Of a stretch of 64,000 nucleotides of DNA, positions 1 to 10,191 are shown in pieces; the stretch's first letter is position 1; each line of letters begins with the position of its first letter. The position numbers and the translations under genes were made by a program. The notes under the pieces were generated by a model. That model did no database searches and was not told where the DNA came from. It saw only the letters and a program-made list of their open reading frames with translations. Source of the DNA: Aquatica leii (Eukaryota > Arthropoda > Insecta > Coleoptera > Lampyridae); assembly GCA_035610365.1 (NCBI GenBank), contig CM069434.1:30900238-30964237 (forward strand), in the 5' to 3' direction.

Positions 1-330
1 TACTTGAAATTTGAGAAAGAGTTCTGAGTCTGGTCTTTTTAAAGTTTTTGTACGATAATTTTTCTGAGCTCTAAGAACATCAAACAATTTAAACATTGTT
101 AAAAAAATACGTTTAATAGTTGTAGTAAATTTAAAATTAAAAAAAAATATATATCGGAATTTAAATTTTAGCTCACATCTAAAGATTCTGTCGTTTTACG
201 GTTTTGAGTGAAAAATATTCTGTAGGATATTTTTTTTTCGGTAGAACAGCACATATACATTTCAGATAAAAGGTATTGCGCAGTTTCCAGATATTGAAAA
301 ATGTTACAGTGTTAAAAAAGTGAATGGCAT

Positions 331-368
331 CTTGAAGATTTTTCTCCAATTTTGAAAGTGTGCGAAAC
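331..368 (+). ncRNA. Degenerate hammerhead-like motif in the PLE 1 terminal repeat
   Basis: The GAAAC box is intact at 364-368. The upstream box, normally CTGATGA, has decayed to CTTGAAGA near 331-338. The aligned copy in PLE 3 keeps the upstream box but has lost the first G of GAAA, so together the two copies suggest an ancestral complete core. Self-cleavage of this copy is unlikely. Confidence 0.4.
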
Positions 369-639
369 GTTGGCCACTTCTATTACAATGACACGGTACA
401 AAACCCAGAAGACGTTCTTAATTTAGTATCAACTCCGGCCATAGAAACTTTCGCTATTAGATTAACAATATCTACCGGGAGAATATTTATTCTAAAACTT
501 TCGTATTTTCCAAACTTTGCCACAAACTCGTCAAAATTTTGTGTACTTTAACTTTTCTTAGTCGGTGTCGTAAACACATAATTCCTGAAATCCTCAAAAT
601 TAAGTTCCACATCTAAACACGTTTTTCTAAAAACATTAT

Positions 640-2640
640 ACATCATGTTAGACTAGTGTTCAAACGCAAACAAGATAAGCAAACCAAAGGAGAGTTAGAT
701 ACCATTTCAATACAACTCTTTTATCTTTATCTTGAGTTGACCAACACTCTATTTCCGGATGGTTAGAATCTCTTTGACAACATTACTTACCTATAGTCTG
801 ATACCACTTTATGACTAACTACTGAAAGTTATCTAAAAAAGTTTCTATTATTAAAATCCAAGAATCATAAAGTTTTATCCACTACTAATTTCTTAAAAAC
901 GGACTTCAATTTATCCAGTTTGATTCTCATTTAAATACATAAATCTAAAGGTTTGCATTTTGCTGTGGCTCCCAAACGTAGTCCTAAAGAAGATATTTTA
1001 TGTGCTGTCTTTTATAAGACGTCTTCTTCGCCACATCTCAGATCTTATTTATATTTATACTGGCAAAATCCTTAATCTTTTAAAATTCCTAAATCTACAT
1101 TGTTCTTCTAGCAAAAGCAACGCCACTGTCGTTTTGAACTAAATTTATTATACTGCAAAAATCTATTCTATTTTGTCTGAAGAAACGTAAGCTCATCTAA
1201 CTCGTAATCCCACTTCGAAGATTGAACGTAAAGTCAGCCAAATCATCAAATCTTTCAATCTAGCTGCAGAAACTAAATTTTAACTTATCCTTTTAGATTG
1301 CAAACCATTTCGTCTATACAGATTTCTCAAAGTTTACAAATAAAGTATTCCTTATCGTCAGTACGATCCAATCCTTTACCTACAAGTTAGCCAAACTCTT
1401 GTCCAACATTCTTTGAGAATTTACAGGTAAAACCTCTTCTTACATTTTTAGCTCTCAGCATTTTATTTAACGTTTAAAAACTATAAAACTTGAATCCCAA
1501 GATATTTTTATGAACTTTTATGTAACTTAATTTTTTACCAAAGTTCCTATTACGAATTCGCTTATTATCATTAAACAGATTTTGTCTAAACATGAAAAGG
1601 ACTTGAGTTTGGTTTTTCTTATTGAGAAGTGTTTGTTATCCACTTTCTTTCAATTTGATAACAAGTTTTACAAACAAATTTGTGCTGCTATGAGTTCTTC
1701 TTTATTACCTGTTGTAGCTAACATTTTTATGGAATCTTTAGAAACGGTTGCTTTGGAATCAACACTATTAAAACTTAAAGTTTGGTTTAGGTATGTTGAC
1801 GACATTTTAAAATGTATAAGTTTTTATCTGAACAACAACACCTAGATATCAAAATTACTGTGGAAATCGAAATTAATGATTCTCTTCTATTTCTCGACGT
1901 TCTTGTGAGTCGTAAGCTCGACGAACTTCTAGGCCACTTCGTTTATTACAATCCCACTTATACGGATAGATACCTTTATGCTTTGTTTCATTATCATCCT
2001 GCACAGAAACATTCTGAATTTTTTGTTCATTGCGCTTTTTCTATTTGCCAACCTTAGAATCTAAACACGGAACTCTGTCATCTTACCAAAACCTTGTTAA
2101 ACAATGGTTATATAAAACAAGATATTTGAACAGTTATTAATCGTCGTCTACATCCAGGTACTGCATTACCTAAAACATTTCTACTTTAAAATCCAATTTG
2201 AAATTGACATTTTTACCTTGCATTCACAGATTACGGATCAAATAAAGAAACTTCGTCGTAAGAATGGTATTCAACACATATTCAATTTGACAAGCAACAT
2301 TCTCAAATTCTTTCTTCCTTTTTATTTTAAGGTGTGTACCAAATTCGTTGTTCATGTGGTTTAGTTACAATAGTCAAACCGGTCGTTCCGTGATTGCACG
2401 CATTTACATGATCGTTGTGTAAAAAAAAAGCATATTTTTAACTCTGGGGTTGCTGAACATTATTTTACTACAAGTCACAATATAAATTTCGATAACGTTT
2501 TGGTGCAAAATCTCTGTTTATCTTTAATAAGAAAATCCGAGAAAACATAAAAATTATTAAACACCTCAACAACTGTAATCGTGATTATAGTTTTGAGCTA
2601 TCCCCTTTTTGTTTTCCTGTCATTAAACATTTATATTACA
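640..2640 (+). pseudogene. PLE reverse transcriptase / GIY-YIG polyprotein remnant
   Basis: Reading across frames recovers the usual order of a Penelope-like protein. An N-terminal stretch includes FAVAPKRSPKEDIL near 954-1,000. The polymerase segment MSSSLLPVVANIFME starts near 1,690, and the catalytic YVDD box is at 1,792-1,803. LLFLDVLVSRK lies near 1,885 and TDRYL near 1,955. A cysteine-containing segment near 2,325-2,400 (GVYQIRCSCGLV) marks the GIY-YIG domain, but its YIG core has been lost. More than ten stops and several frame changes separate these blocks. The protein resembles that of PLE 3 more than those of PLE 2 and PLE 4. Confidence 0.8.
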
Positions 2641-2829
2641 TATATAATATCTAGTATAATTTTTATTGTTATTAATTCAATCTGTTAAACGCAGCTGCAT
2701 AGTGTTAACAAAATCTTGTCAGAAGTTTCGTGCAAGGAATAGTTTCTAAACTGTTACAATCTTGTTGGTTTTACTTCCCTTCTATTCCTATTCTAAATAC
2801 AATTTTAAATCAATTCTAACTACATATTT

Positions 2830-3537
2830 TCAATAAGAATTGGATCTAAAGAAAAGTTGGCTATCCGTATCTTCAAACCATTTTTGAACAATTTGTGCGA
2901 TATGGATAGAAGCATTGTCTTGGACTAAAATTATTACCTCTAATTTTTTTTGGAAAAAAAACAACAAAAACATTAAAAATTAAGACATTTGTGTCCAAGT
3001 AATCAACTACAACATATTGTCTGAGAGCCCATAGAAACAACAACATAGTGGGCATTGTATTTAGTGTCGAAAAGTTGCCAAACTTTAACTGGAACTTCTT
3101 TAGAAAGTAAGAATGCCCTTTTGTTCAAAAATATTGTGCTCCAACTACAATCATTATTTATTAAACACAAATCAAAAAGTTTGTGCGTGTGCTATTGTTA
3201 ATTTTAGTTTTACAGCGGGAATCCTGGCATGTAAACTACCATCGTTTAATCTTCGACCGATAGTGCATATAAAACAATTCAAATTTAGTCTCTTTCGTAG
3301 ATTTTTCCAAATTTTGAATGTTGATTTACGTGCTGTTGTAATAATTTTGTAGTTTGTTAGAGAAGTTGCAACTTTGTTTCTGCCTGGTATTAAAGTTTGT
3401 AATGGGCGAACAAAATCATTATTGATATAATTTTTTATCTCTAACGAATAGGTTAAAGTAGAACAACACCACGGACATGGACAATTTACCGTTACAAAAA
3501 TTCTTAATAAATTATAACACAAAAACCAAATTGTCAA
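2830..3537 (-). pseudogene. Tc1/mariner-type transposase fossil
   Basis: Read on the minus strand, the 121-codon open frame 3,537-3,172 has a helix-turn-helix-like basic stretch followed by TIGRRLNDGSLHARIPAVK. This resembles the second DNA-binding helix and linker of Tc1/mariner transposases. Farther along (2,960-2,860), in another frame, comes VIILVQDNASIHIAQIVQKW, the usual QDNxxxH segment around the second catalytic aspartate of the DDE/D domain. A segment between them (KYNAHYVVVSMGSQ) sits where the first strands of the catalytic core belong. Frameshifts and stops make it non-functional. The superfamily call rests on motif order only. The terminal repeats were not found. Confidence 0.55.
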
Positions 3538-3646
3538 GTAGTTTTTGAACGTTACAGGTCCCTTATTATTTTTAAATATTTTAATTATTGATATTTTTAT
3601 GTTTCTTTAGTTTTTTGTGCCATAATTTATTAAGAATTTTTGTAAC
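3491..3646. repeat. 36-bp inverted repeat (hairpin)
   Basis: The arms are 3,491-3,526 and 3,610-3,646, with about 83 bases between them. They match with only a few differences, and weaker pairing extends outward by about 10 bases. The left arm lies at the 5' end of the Tc1/mariner fossil. The pair could be part of that element's terminal structure or an independent fold-back insertion. Confidence 0.7.
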
Positions 3647-3704
3647 GTAAAGTTACTCATGTTCGTGGTCTGGTGGATTCTTCTACTTTAAACTATTGGT
3701 TGGT

Positions 3705-3734
3705 CAGATAAAGTGCTGATTTGCAGCACGAAAC
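3705..3734 (+). ncRNA. Hammerhead-like motif (isolated)
   Basis: The segment has a perfect six-base stem (GTGCTG at 3,713-3,718 with CAGCAC at 3,724-3,729), followed at once by GAAAC (3,730-3,734). It is preceded by CAGATAAA, where a functional hammerhead has CTGATGA. The same design occurs on the minus strand at 49,567-49,597 with related stem sequence. This is most likely the terminal-repeat scrap of a Penelope-like element. The altered upstream box predicts no activity. Confidence 0.5.
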
Positions 3735-3869
3735 GTTGCTACAAAAATAGTCTAAAGTTATTTATTTTTGCCCCTCCAAACCAAAAAAATTGAAACTAGT
3801 TTAACTGGACTATAAAGACAATCATACAAATAGATTGATATTGAAAATAATTTAATTAAGGATGAAAAC

Positions 3870-3927
3870 AATTACAACACAACAGTAGTATGTTCAAGTC
3901 CACGTTTGTTACTGTTGTGTTGTAATT
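3870..3927. repeat. Perfect 18-bp inverted repeat
   Basis: Arms 3,870-3,887 and 3,910-3,927 are exact reverse complements with a 22-base loop. The hairpin abuts the left edge of the GC-rich dispersed repeat at 3,929. The copy of that repeat at 42.2 kb lacks it, so the hairpin is not an integral part of the repeat. Confidence 0.8.
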
Positions 3928-3928
3928 A

Positions 3929-4355
3929 TTTTTTTGTGCTGCCAACATTGTAAACGTCAATATTCGTTTGTTAGTGTAGTTACGTAATGAACGAAAAAAG
4001 CTCTAGGGTAGCAAAATGAAAACTAGGAATCCACATAAAAGTAAGTGTTCAAAGTCAATTAATATATTAGAATGAGTATGCGACATGTGGAAAAATCATT
4101 TAAAAAATCTTGAAATTCAGTTAAAATTCAAGAAAAACGATGTTAAAGTTAATGTCAAATCTGACAGATTTAGTAATAAATGTAGTACCAACATATTATA
4201 TTTCTGTTGATTTTTTTATTGTTTCAAAAAAGAATGTAATTTTATGAAAGGCAAAACAAAAATAATGTACATTACTCTCGTCGAAAGAATCATAGCATAA
4301 CTCACTCACATGCAACGCTCGGCCGTGCGGCCTCGCGTCGCATTAACGTTCGTTA
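3929..4355 (+). repeat. Dispersed GC-rich-core repeat, copy 1
   Basis: This stretch is closely matched by 42,212-42,510 on the opposite strand, about 38 kb away. It contains a strongly GC-rich core (about 4,280-4,350, with CGGCCGTGCGGCCTCGCGTC) in otherwise AT-rich DNA. Relative to copy 2 it has about 100 extra bases near 4,045-4,150, so one copy has an insertion or the other a deletion. No transposase or tRNA-like promoter box was recognised, so the element class is unknown. Confidence 0.75.
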
Positions 4356-4934
4356 ATATACATTCTGAGGTTTGAAACTTTATCAAAGATGTTATACAGT
4401 TCTTTGATAGAAAAAATGTTGCTGGTCAATAGGCACTCTTTTTGAATAAAGCAACTAAACTTACAACGACTGTTTTTAAGAAATTAATACCTACTATTTT
4501 AAGAATTAAAATTCATCTACAAGAATCACTATAAAAAAAAAGAAAAAGCTCTAACAAACTAGTGATAGATCAGGGCAATTTGGGAATTTTAAAAGAAACA
4601 GTGCAAAAGGTTTACACGGTTGACAAGCAAGTGGTAACGTTGAAAATTTTAGTGAGTAAGATGCAAAACAAGATTAAAAGATTAATTATACTAAAAGACA
4701 TAAAACTATTTAAAGCCATCTTTGACTTCAAATTAAAAAAAAACCGACAATAACTGCTCATGAAACACAATGATATTGTAGCTTAGCATTCTAGTTATCT
4801 ATAAATGTTAAGAGAAAACGCTGTTCTTGGAAAGAATAAAAAATCTATTATATTTAAACAATTTTTCCACGTTTTTTAGTCGTCTTATGAGGTAAGTAAA
4901 TGCTGACAGTCAAAGGATTAACTAGGTGTATATA
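4356..4934. other. AT-rich spacer with one short unrecognised ORF
   Basis: The only open frame of note is 4,562-4,753 (+, 63 codons, lysine-rich). It has no recognisable domain and may be chance. A short segment near 4,765-4,800 (TTGTAGCTTAGCA) recurs near 50,670-50,685. Nothing else was identified. Confidence 0.4.
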
Positions 4935-5330
4935 AAGCTGATTGTTTTAGTCAACGGTAGATTATTGTTCACGTGGTGCATATGATTTTGTACGCAACAC
5001 CTTATTTATTTTTAAATCTAAAAGCAAATCCGAGCATTAGGTACTACGATGACATGATAAATCACTATTTTTTGCAGTGGCTCAAAAAACAATTGATTCC
5101 AAATTTGCTTCTAAAAATATTGTTGTTATGGATACGGAATGTACCACACCGTTTAAATCAACAATTCTCTAACTTAAACTACTAGAAATCAAAAAATTAG
5201 ATACTGGCTTAAGAGTAACGAGGTTTCTAAAACTGAAGATATGCGAAAGCCCGAATTGTTAGAACGATGATACAAAAATTAGAAGACTAATTTATTATTT
5301 TAAATTATGTTTTACTACCTTAAAGTAGTA
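4935..5330 (+). pseudogene. DDE-type transposase fragment (IS630/Tc1-like C-terminal part)
   Basis: The main frame (4,973-5,185) has YYDDMINHYFLQWLKKQLIP and then, after a frameshift, NIVVMDTECTTPF. I read this as a decayed version of the common insect transposase segment in which a conserved VVDNAPYH box carries a catalytic aspartate. Farther on (5,185-5,270), TRNQKIRYWLKSN and RKPELLE fit the same protein's C-terminal helices. Just upstream, FVRNTLFIFKSKSKS lies in a third frame. At least three frameshifts are needed, so it is dead. The match is from memory of the family's motifs. Confidence 0.5.
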
Positions 5331-5339
5331 GAATGCAAA

Positions 5340-6405
5340 CTTTCACGGCCGTTGTGTAATGTAGCATTGTTTTTCGGGTGTTGCTGCATCACAAAACTTT
5401 CTCTTAGCGTTTCGCTGATCATGCTGTCAGCTTCTTCAAAAGGTTTCTAAAGACTGATGTTAACGTTTTGCGTTCCTCGTTATATACCGTCTTACGGCTC
5501 CGCTTCGCTGATCCGTGTCCGTTCTGGTCCTCACGGTTGAAGTTGTTAGAATTTTTCATTATTATCATTTCATTAAGTGATTTACGTTTCCGTAATCAAT
5601 TCGGTGATCTTCATTCTCATGTAGATGTTCCGCTACTGCAGATTTGTCCGTGCGTGTGAGTTGAGCGTCTCGTTGATGTTCTTTAACCCTGCACTGAATG
5701 CTCCTCCCTGTTTGGCCGATGTAACTCTTGCTGCACATACACTCTAGTTTGTGTATAACTTTGGTGTGTAGTCTTGAGAGTTGATCTTTATTAGAAAGTA
5801 TAAGCTGATCTATTTTCTTCATTGTGTTATAACGTGTAGTGATGTTCTTCTTTCCTAGAACCCTCTTTAGTCTGTCAGTGACTCCGCAACGTAGGGTAAG
5901 TAAGCATATGGTTTTGACGGTGTCTCCGCAGCTTGCTACTCCTTCTTCTTATGTGGTCTTATTAATTTTTTGTTGTAGCCATTTTTTATAAGAGCGTCAT
6001 TTATGTGTTTGATTTCCTCCGGCTTGTGTTCTTCGTCGCTAATTTTCTCCGCTCTTCTTAGAAGTGTCTTGATGAAGGATCTCTTCTGTTGTGGATGGTT
6101 ATAAGAGGATGCGTGTAGATACCGGTCTGTATGTGTTTCCTTGCGGTATACGCTATGACTTAGCATGCTGTTGTTTGTGCGTGTTACCAGAACGTCTAGA
6201 AAGGGCAGAGTTTTGTTCTTTTCGATCTCCATGGTGAATTTGATACTGTTGTGGTGTCCATTGATATGTTGAAGATAACTTTGTAATTCTTCCCGTCTAT
6301 GAGGTCATACGACAAAAGTGTCGTCTACGTATCTGTACCAGCATTTCGGTTTTCGGTCGCTTGAGTTGATAGCTTCTTGTTCGAAACACGGGAATGGTCC
6401 AGAAT
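5340..6405 (-). mobile_element. Penelope-like retroelement PLE 2 (5'-truncated)
   Basis: The element runs from high to low coordinates. It starts inside the reverse transcriptase about 70 bases before the catalytic box and ends with its terminal region near 5,340-5,470. The protein differs clearly from those of PLE 1, 3 and 4, so it belongs to another PLE family. In the terminal region GAAAC occurs on the minus strand at 5,413-5,409, preceded by CTGAC, but the intervening stem is poor and I do not claim a ribozyme here. Confidence 0.8.
5565..6405 (-). pseudogene. PLE 2 reverse transcriptase C-terminus and GIY-YIG endonuclease
   Basis: The polymerase YVDD box lies at 6,331-6,320. It is followed by an open frame (6,232-5,936) with LPFLDVLVTRTNN, THTDRYLHASS and HPQQKRS. 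After a break, a second frame (5,822-5,565) carries the endonuclease domain with CMCSKSYIGQTGRSI and KEHQRD. Here the YIG and the conserved RxxxH-type residues are still present. The two frames are separated by about 110 bases with stops. This is the best-preserved GIY-YIG core of the four PLE copies. Confidence 0.8.
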
Positions 6406-6407
6406 GA

Positions 6408-6455
6408 AAAATTGTATTACGAATGCAACCCGTGGAAACCTAAATTCTACTATAA
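6408..6455 (+). repeat. Short repeat shared with 50,526-50,577
   Basis: About 48 bases, including CCGTGGAAACCTAAATTCTA, recur on the same strand at 50.5 kb with few differences. The block lies exactly between the truncated PLE 2 and LINE 1. It may be a fragment of an older dispersed element into which one of them inserted. Its class is unknown. Confidence 0.65.
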
Positions 6456-6528
6456 GTATTATGTATTATTATGATTGTTTTTTTTTAATTTTTTTAAAAT
6501 TTAGTTCAAATATGTTCCGAACCCTTTC

Positions 6529-7164
6529 TTGTTTGGTGCGCTGTACGTAAACCTTCTTTACGAAGTGCGTGACCTCAAAATATCAAACGATAACCTATTT
6601 CAACATATCTCGGAGAAATTTTCAAAGCAAAGTCTTAATAAAGTTACCAATCTCGGCAGTAAGAAATCGACATATGCAACTAAATTGAGACATGATAATC
6701 TGTCGGAAACGGTTGCATCTCCACCACCTTCAACCAATTTATCTTCCTCAACACAATCTCAAAGTCAAGGTCCCCTTAATACTATTGTGAAAGTAACCGA
6801 GAATGCGGATTCCGACGGTTTCCAACTTGCTAAGAAAAAGAACACCCGGCAACGTAACATCGTATGCGGTTCCCTAACATCAACTTGCGCTTTGAAAGTA
6901 GCTACTAAGTGGATGCACTATCATGTCTATCCTCTACAGCCCAATACAAGTAGTGATGATATCATACAATATCTAAAATCTAAAAACATTAACGATGCTA
7001 AATGTGAAAAACTACAAGCCCGCAGACCGAATGAGTATAGCTCCTTTAAAATCACAGTTTCTGAAACTGATACAAAAGTTGTGACGTCTTCTGATACATG
7101 GCCTACAGATGTAAAAATCAACCGTTTTTTTCTTCAACCCCGTGTAGGGATTTTAAAAACTTAG
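6529..7164 (+). CDS. LINE 1 ORF1, RNA-binding protein (probably 5'-truncated)
   Basis: The open frame has 211 codons. The middle is low-complexity and rich in Ser, Thr and Gln (about residues 60-90). The C-terminal 90 residues, with YHVYPLQPN, DIIQYLKSKNI, CEKLQAR, YSSFKI and WPTDVKINRFF, form the RRM-like domain typical of ORF1 proteins in this LINE group. No zinc knuckle is visible. No convincing N-terminal domain precedes it and the first codon lies close to decayed flanking DNA, so the true start may have been lost. Its role in the family is to coat element RNA. The stop lies 67 bases inside ORF2. Confidence 0.7.
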   Translation: MFGALYVNLLYEVRDLKISNDNLFQHISEKFSKQSLNKVTNLGSKKSTYATKLRHDNLSETVASPPPSTNLSSSTQSQSQGPLNTIVKVTENADSDGFQLAKKKNTRQRNIVCGSLTSTCALKVATKWMHYHVYPLQPNTSSDDIIQYLKSKNINDAKCEKLQARRPNEYSSFKITVSETDTKVVTSSDTWPTDVKINRFFLQPRVGILKT

Positions 7165-9973
7165 TCAGTAATACAAACAAAGATCCTTTTACTCTGACAC
7201 TGTTTCATCTTAACATTCAGTGCCTAAGGAAAAAAATTGACGAGCTAAGCTGTTTCTTGGCGCAACAATTACCTATGATTGACATCTTATGTTTAAGTGA
7301 ACATTGGTTAACGGATAATGAAACAAAAAATAGTGTAAACATTGCAAACCTAACTTTAGCGTCTTCATTTGTTAGAAAAGTCAATTGTCATGGTGGTGTA
7401 ATGATTTTAGTGAATCGTTCTTTAAACTTCCGACTCATATCTTCTATAAATGAATTATCGGTGGAATTAGTATGCGAAGTTACTGCCATCCTATGCTCCT
7501 CCTTGAACATTGTCATTATTTGTATATACCGATCTCCGTCAGGCGACTTTAATAATATGTTATCAGTAATGGAAAGCGTACTTGATAAACTTCCGAAGGG
7601 TAAGGAGACGATAATCTGTGGCGATTTCAATGTTAAATTCGGCACAAATGACCGTCAGTCTTTAGCATTGTGCAATTTGTTTGATTCCTTTGGATTTATT
7701 CCGACAATCAAAGATAGTACAAGAAACTCAAACTGCCTGGACAATATTTTCATCAATTTTGCATTTGGAAACTACGATACAACAAACATGGAGACGTACC
7801 TGTCGGACCACTTGGGGCAAAGAATTACAATAATGACAACCTCAAGAGATAAAAAGCTGACTTCCATCAATAAGTGTAGACCTTTCACAATTAAAGGTCT
7901 CAATTCTTTTCACCACATCATTAGCAACCTTTCATGGGATTTTGTCCGTCACTCAAATTTGAGCATTAATGATAAATTTAGAATATTCGTTGAAAACCTC
8001 AGTGAATCAGTTAAAATCGCATTCCCTGAAAGAATCATATCTGCGCGTATCCACGATGGTAATGTTAAATGGTTTAATAAGGAACTACAAATACTCAGGA
8101 ATCAATTTTTGCTTATATGTGAATTATGCAAAAAGTTTCCCGATAACTCCATCCTTGTACACAAGCGAAATTCTTTTCGACGATTTTACAGAAATGAAAT
8201 CAAACGTCATAAAAAACTCTGCAATGATATTGTCATACAAAATTCTTGTAATTCAGCAAAAAAATTATGGAAAATAATCAATCATAAACGAAAGCCCTTC
8301 TCTAACGATATATCTACCTCTATCGACGTATGTGATTTTAATGCATTTTTTGCAGATACTGCTGTTTCTGTCAAACAAATGATTAAAAAAAACAATGCAG
8401 ACACAATTGATTTCAAGGAGTATATACCAAAACTCCCAAACGCGACAAAATTTACCTTCAAGGAAGTTTCTATTAATACCGTAAGGGATATCATAATGGC
8501 TCTTAAAAACAGTAACTCCAGAGATATCTATGGCTTATCTACTCGATTAATAAAGTCAGAAGTCAACAACTTAGTAGCACCTTTAACGTCACTAATTAAT
8601 GATTGCATAACCAACCACACATTTCCGGATTGTCTTAAAATAGGGATAATTTTACCACTCTTTAAATCCGGTGACATTAATGCTGTCAGCAACTACAGGC
8701 CAATCTCTATTCTACCTGTTTTATCCAAAATTTTAGAAAAATTGCTGTATAATCAGATTTCCGAATACTTCGAAGAGAACAACTTGCACCATAATAAACA
8801 GTTTGGTTTTCGAAAGGGCATGAATACAACTTCTGCTCTGATTTCATTTACAAATCAAGTATTAGACGCCTTTGAAAGTGGCGACCACACTTTGTCAATG
8901 TTCTGCGATATCAGTAAGGCCTTCGACTGCATATCGCACAATCTACTGCTTGATAAACTTGCTCACTACAACTTCACTGACAACAGTATCAAATTGGTAA
9001 ATTCGTATTTATCAAAGAGACAACAATGCGTCAAATTTGACAATTTATTCTCGCCAGTGATTCCGGTAATAGACAGTGTGCCTCAAGGGTCAATTCTTGG
9101 ACCAATGTTGTTCCTGATCTACATTAATGATTTCCCGAAGTACATGGATAACGATAATATCATACTTTATGCAGATGATACCACCGTGTTAATAAGAGAT
9201 GGAAACATCAATACACTTAACAATACGGTCAACGATATGCAGCTAAAAGCAAATGTATGGTTCTCAGAAAATGAACTACTACTCAACAATGAAAAGACAA
9301 AAAACTACTGTTTACTCTGAAAAGAGTCGATCCGTCGATGTTAAACGCAACGAATAAAATAAATTTCTTAGGTGTGACACTTGACTGTAAACTTACATGG
9401 GAGCAACATATCATTACGTTGTCGGCTAAGCTATCCCGCAACTTATACGTCCTCAAAAGTCTTCAAAACGAAGTGTCCCAACATGTCCTAAAAACTGCAT
9501 ACTATGGTTTATTTCATTCGCATTGCACATACGGAACGCTGCTGTGGGGTTCGTCGGCCCACATGAAATACATCTTCAGAATTCAACGCAGAGCTATTCG
9601 TGTGTTAGCTGATCTACCATACAGAGCAGATTGTATGGAAGCTTATCGTGAGTTATCTATAATGACTATTCCATCTATCTACATTTTTCAGTGCCTACTT
9701 TACGTTAAGCAAAATGACTGCTTGTGGTCTAAACATAATGATAGACACCATTACCTAACAAGAACTAACAATTATTATAGTTCTAATTTTTGTAGGTTGA
9801 GTCTTACTCAAAAGGGCCCGAATTATCTGGCTCCGAAACTTTTTAATGTGTTACCCGTTACATTTAAAGATCTGCCTATCAGAACTTTTAAAAAAAAGAT
9901 GTTCAAGTTTCTAACTGAAAACGTTTTTTACAGTGTAGAACAATACACTAAGTACGATTTTAAAGTACTATAA
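7098..9973 (+). pseudogene. LINE 1 ORF2: AP endonuclease + reverse transcriptase, one frameshift
   Basis: Frame one (7,098-9,320, 740 codons) starts in the last 67 bases of ORF1. The endonuclease occupies residues about 30-250, with LNIQ (Asn39), LSEHWL (Glu68), a GDFNV box near 175 and SDHLG near 230. The reverse transcriptase follows, with NYRPISILPV, QFGFRKGMNT, DISKAFDCISH, VPQGSILGP and YADD (residues 691-694). A single indel in an A-tract near 9,300 shifts the rest into the frame 9,338-9,973 (KINFLGVTLD to KKKMFKFLTE), the usual C-terminal region. Correcting that one indel would give about 950 residues, the full length for such proteins. I saw no other defect. Confidence 0.85.
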
Positions 9974-10170
9974 TGCTAATTTTGCTACGTACGGAAGTCT
10001 CGTCAATTAATTGGTTTTACCCGTTATTATATTATTATATATTGTATTATCTGTTTATAATCTGCGTCGTATGACTCTGTTACATGTATGTTATATAAAC
10101 TTTGTTATATTTTTTTACTTTATTGGATATATGACGAGTGCAAGATCTCTGTGATTATTAGCACAATAAA

Positions 10171-10191
10171 CATTATTATTATTATTATTAT
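10171..10191 (+). repeat. (ATT)n tail of LINE 1
   Basis: This run of ATT units directly follows the LINE 1 3' UTR. It is best explained as the element's 3' tail made during target-primed reverse transcription. Confidence 0.8.

Larger units (their letters stand above)
331..2640 (+). mobile_element. Penelope-like retroelement PLE 1 (degenerate)
   Basis: This is a decayed Penelope-like element read on the plus strand. It opens with a terminal-repeat segment (about 331-430) that matches, on the opposite strand, the terminal repeat of PLE 3 near 13,565-13,645. The coding body follows from about 540 to 2,640, with the reverse transcriptase first and a GIY-YIG-type endonuclease remnant last. That order is diagnostic for this group. 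No target-site duplication was identified. The element is certainly inactive because stops and frameshifts break every domain. Confidence 0.8.
6500..10191 (+). mobile_element. LINE 1: two-ORF non-LTR retrotransposon, nearly intact
   Basis: This element has a nucleic-acid-binding ORF1, an overlapping ORF2 with AP-like endonuclease and reverse transcriptase, a short 3' UTR and a simple-sequence tail. The tail is an ATT microsatellite (10,171-10,191) rather than poly(A), as in several CR1/L2/Jockey-superfamily lineages; I cannot assign the clade. The left boundary is uncertain. ORF1 looks shortened at its N-terminus, so the copy may be 5'-truncated. It is much less decayed than every other element here, so it is probably the most recent insertion. 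Confidence 0.85.

Noticed and set aside
360..551. Plus-strand 63-codon frame as a gene
   Set aside because: It lies in the PLE 1 terminal repeat. The similar sequence in PLE 3 is non-coding.
5400..5440. Hammerhead in the PLE 2 terminal region
   Set aside because: GAAAC and a CTGAC box are present, but the intervening bases give no convincing stem II.
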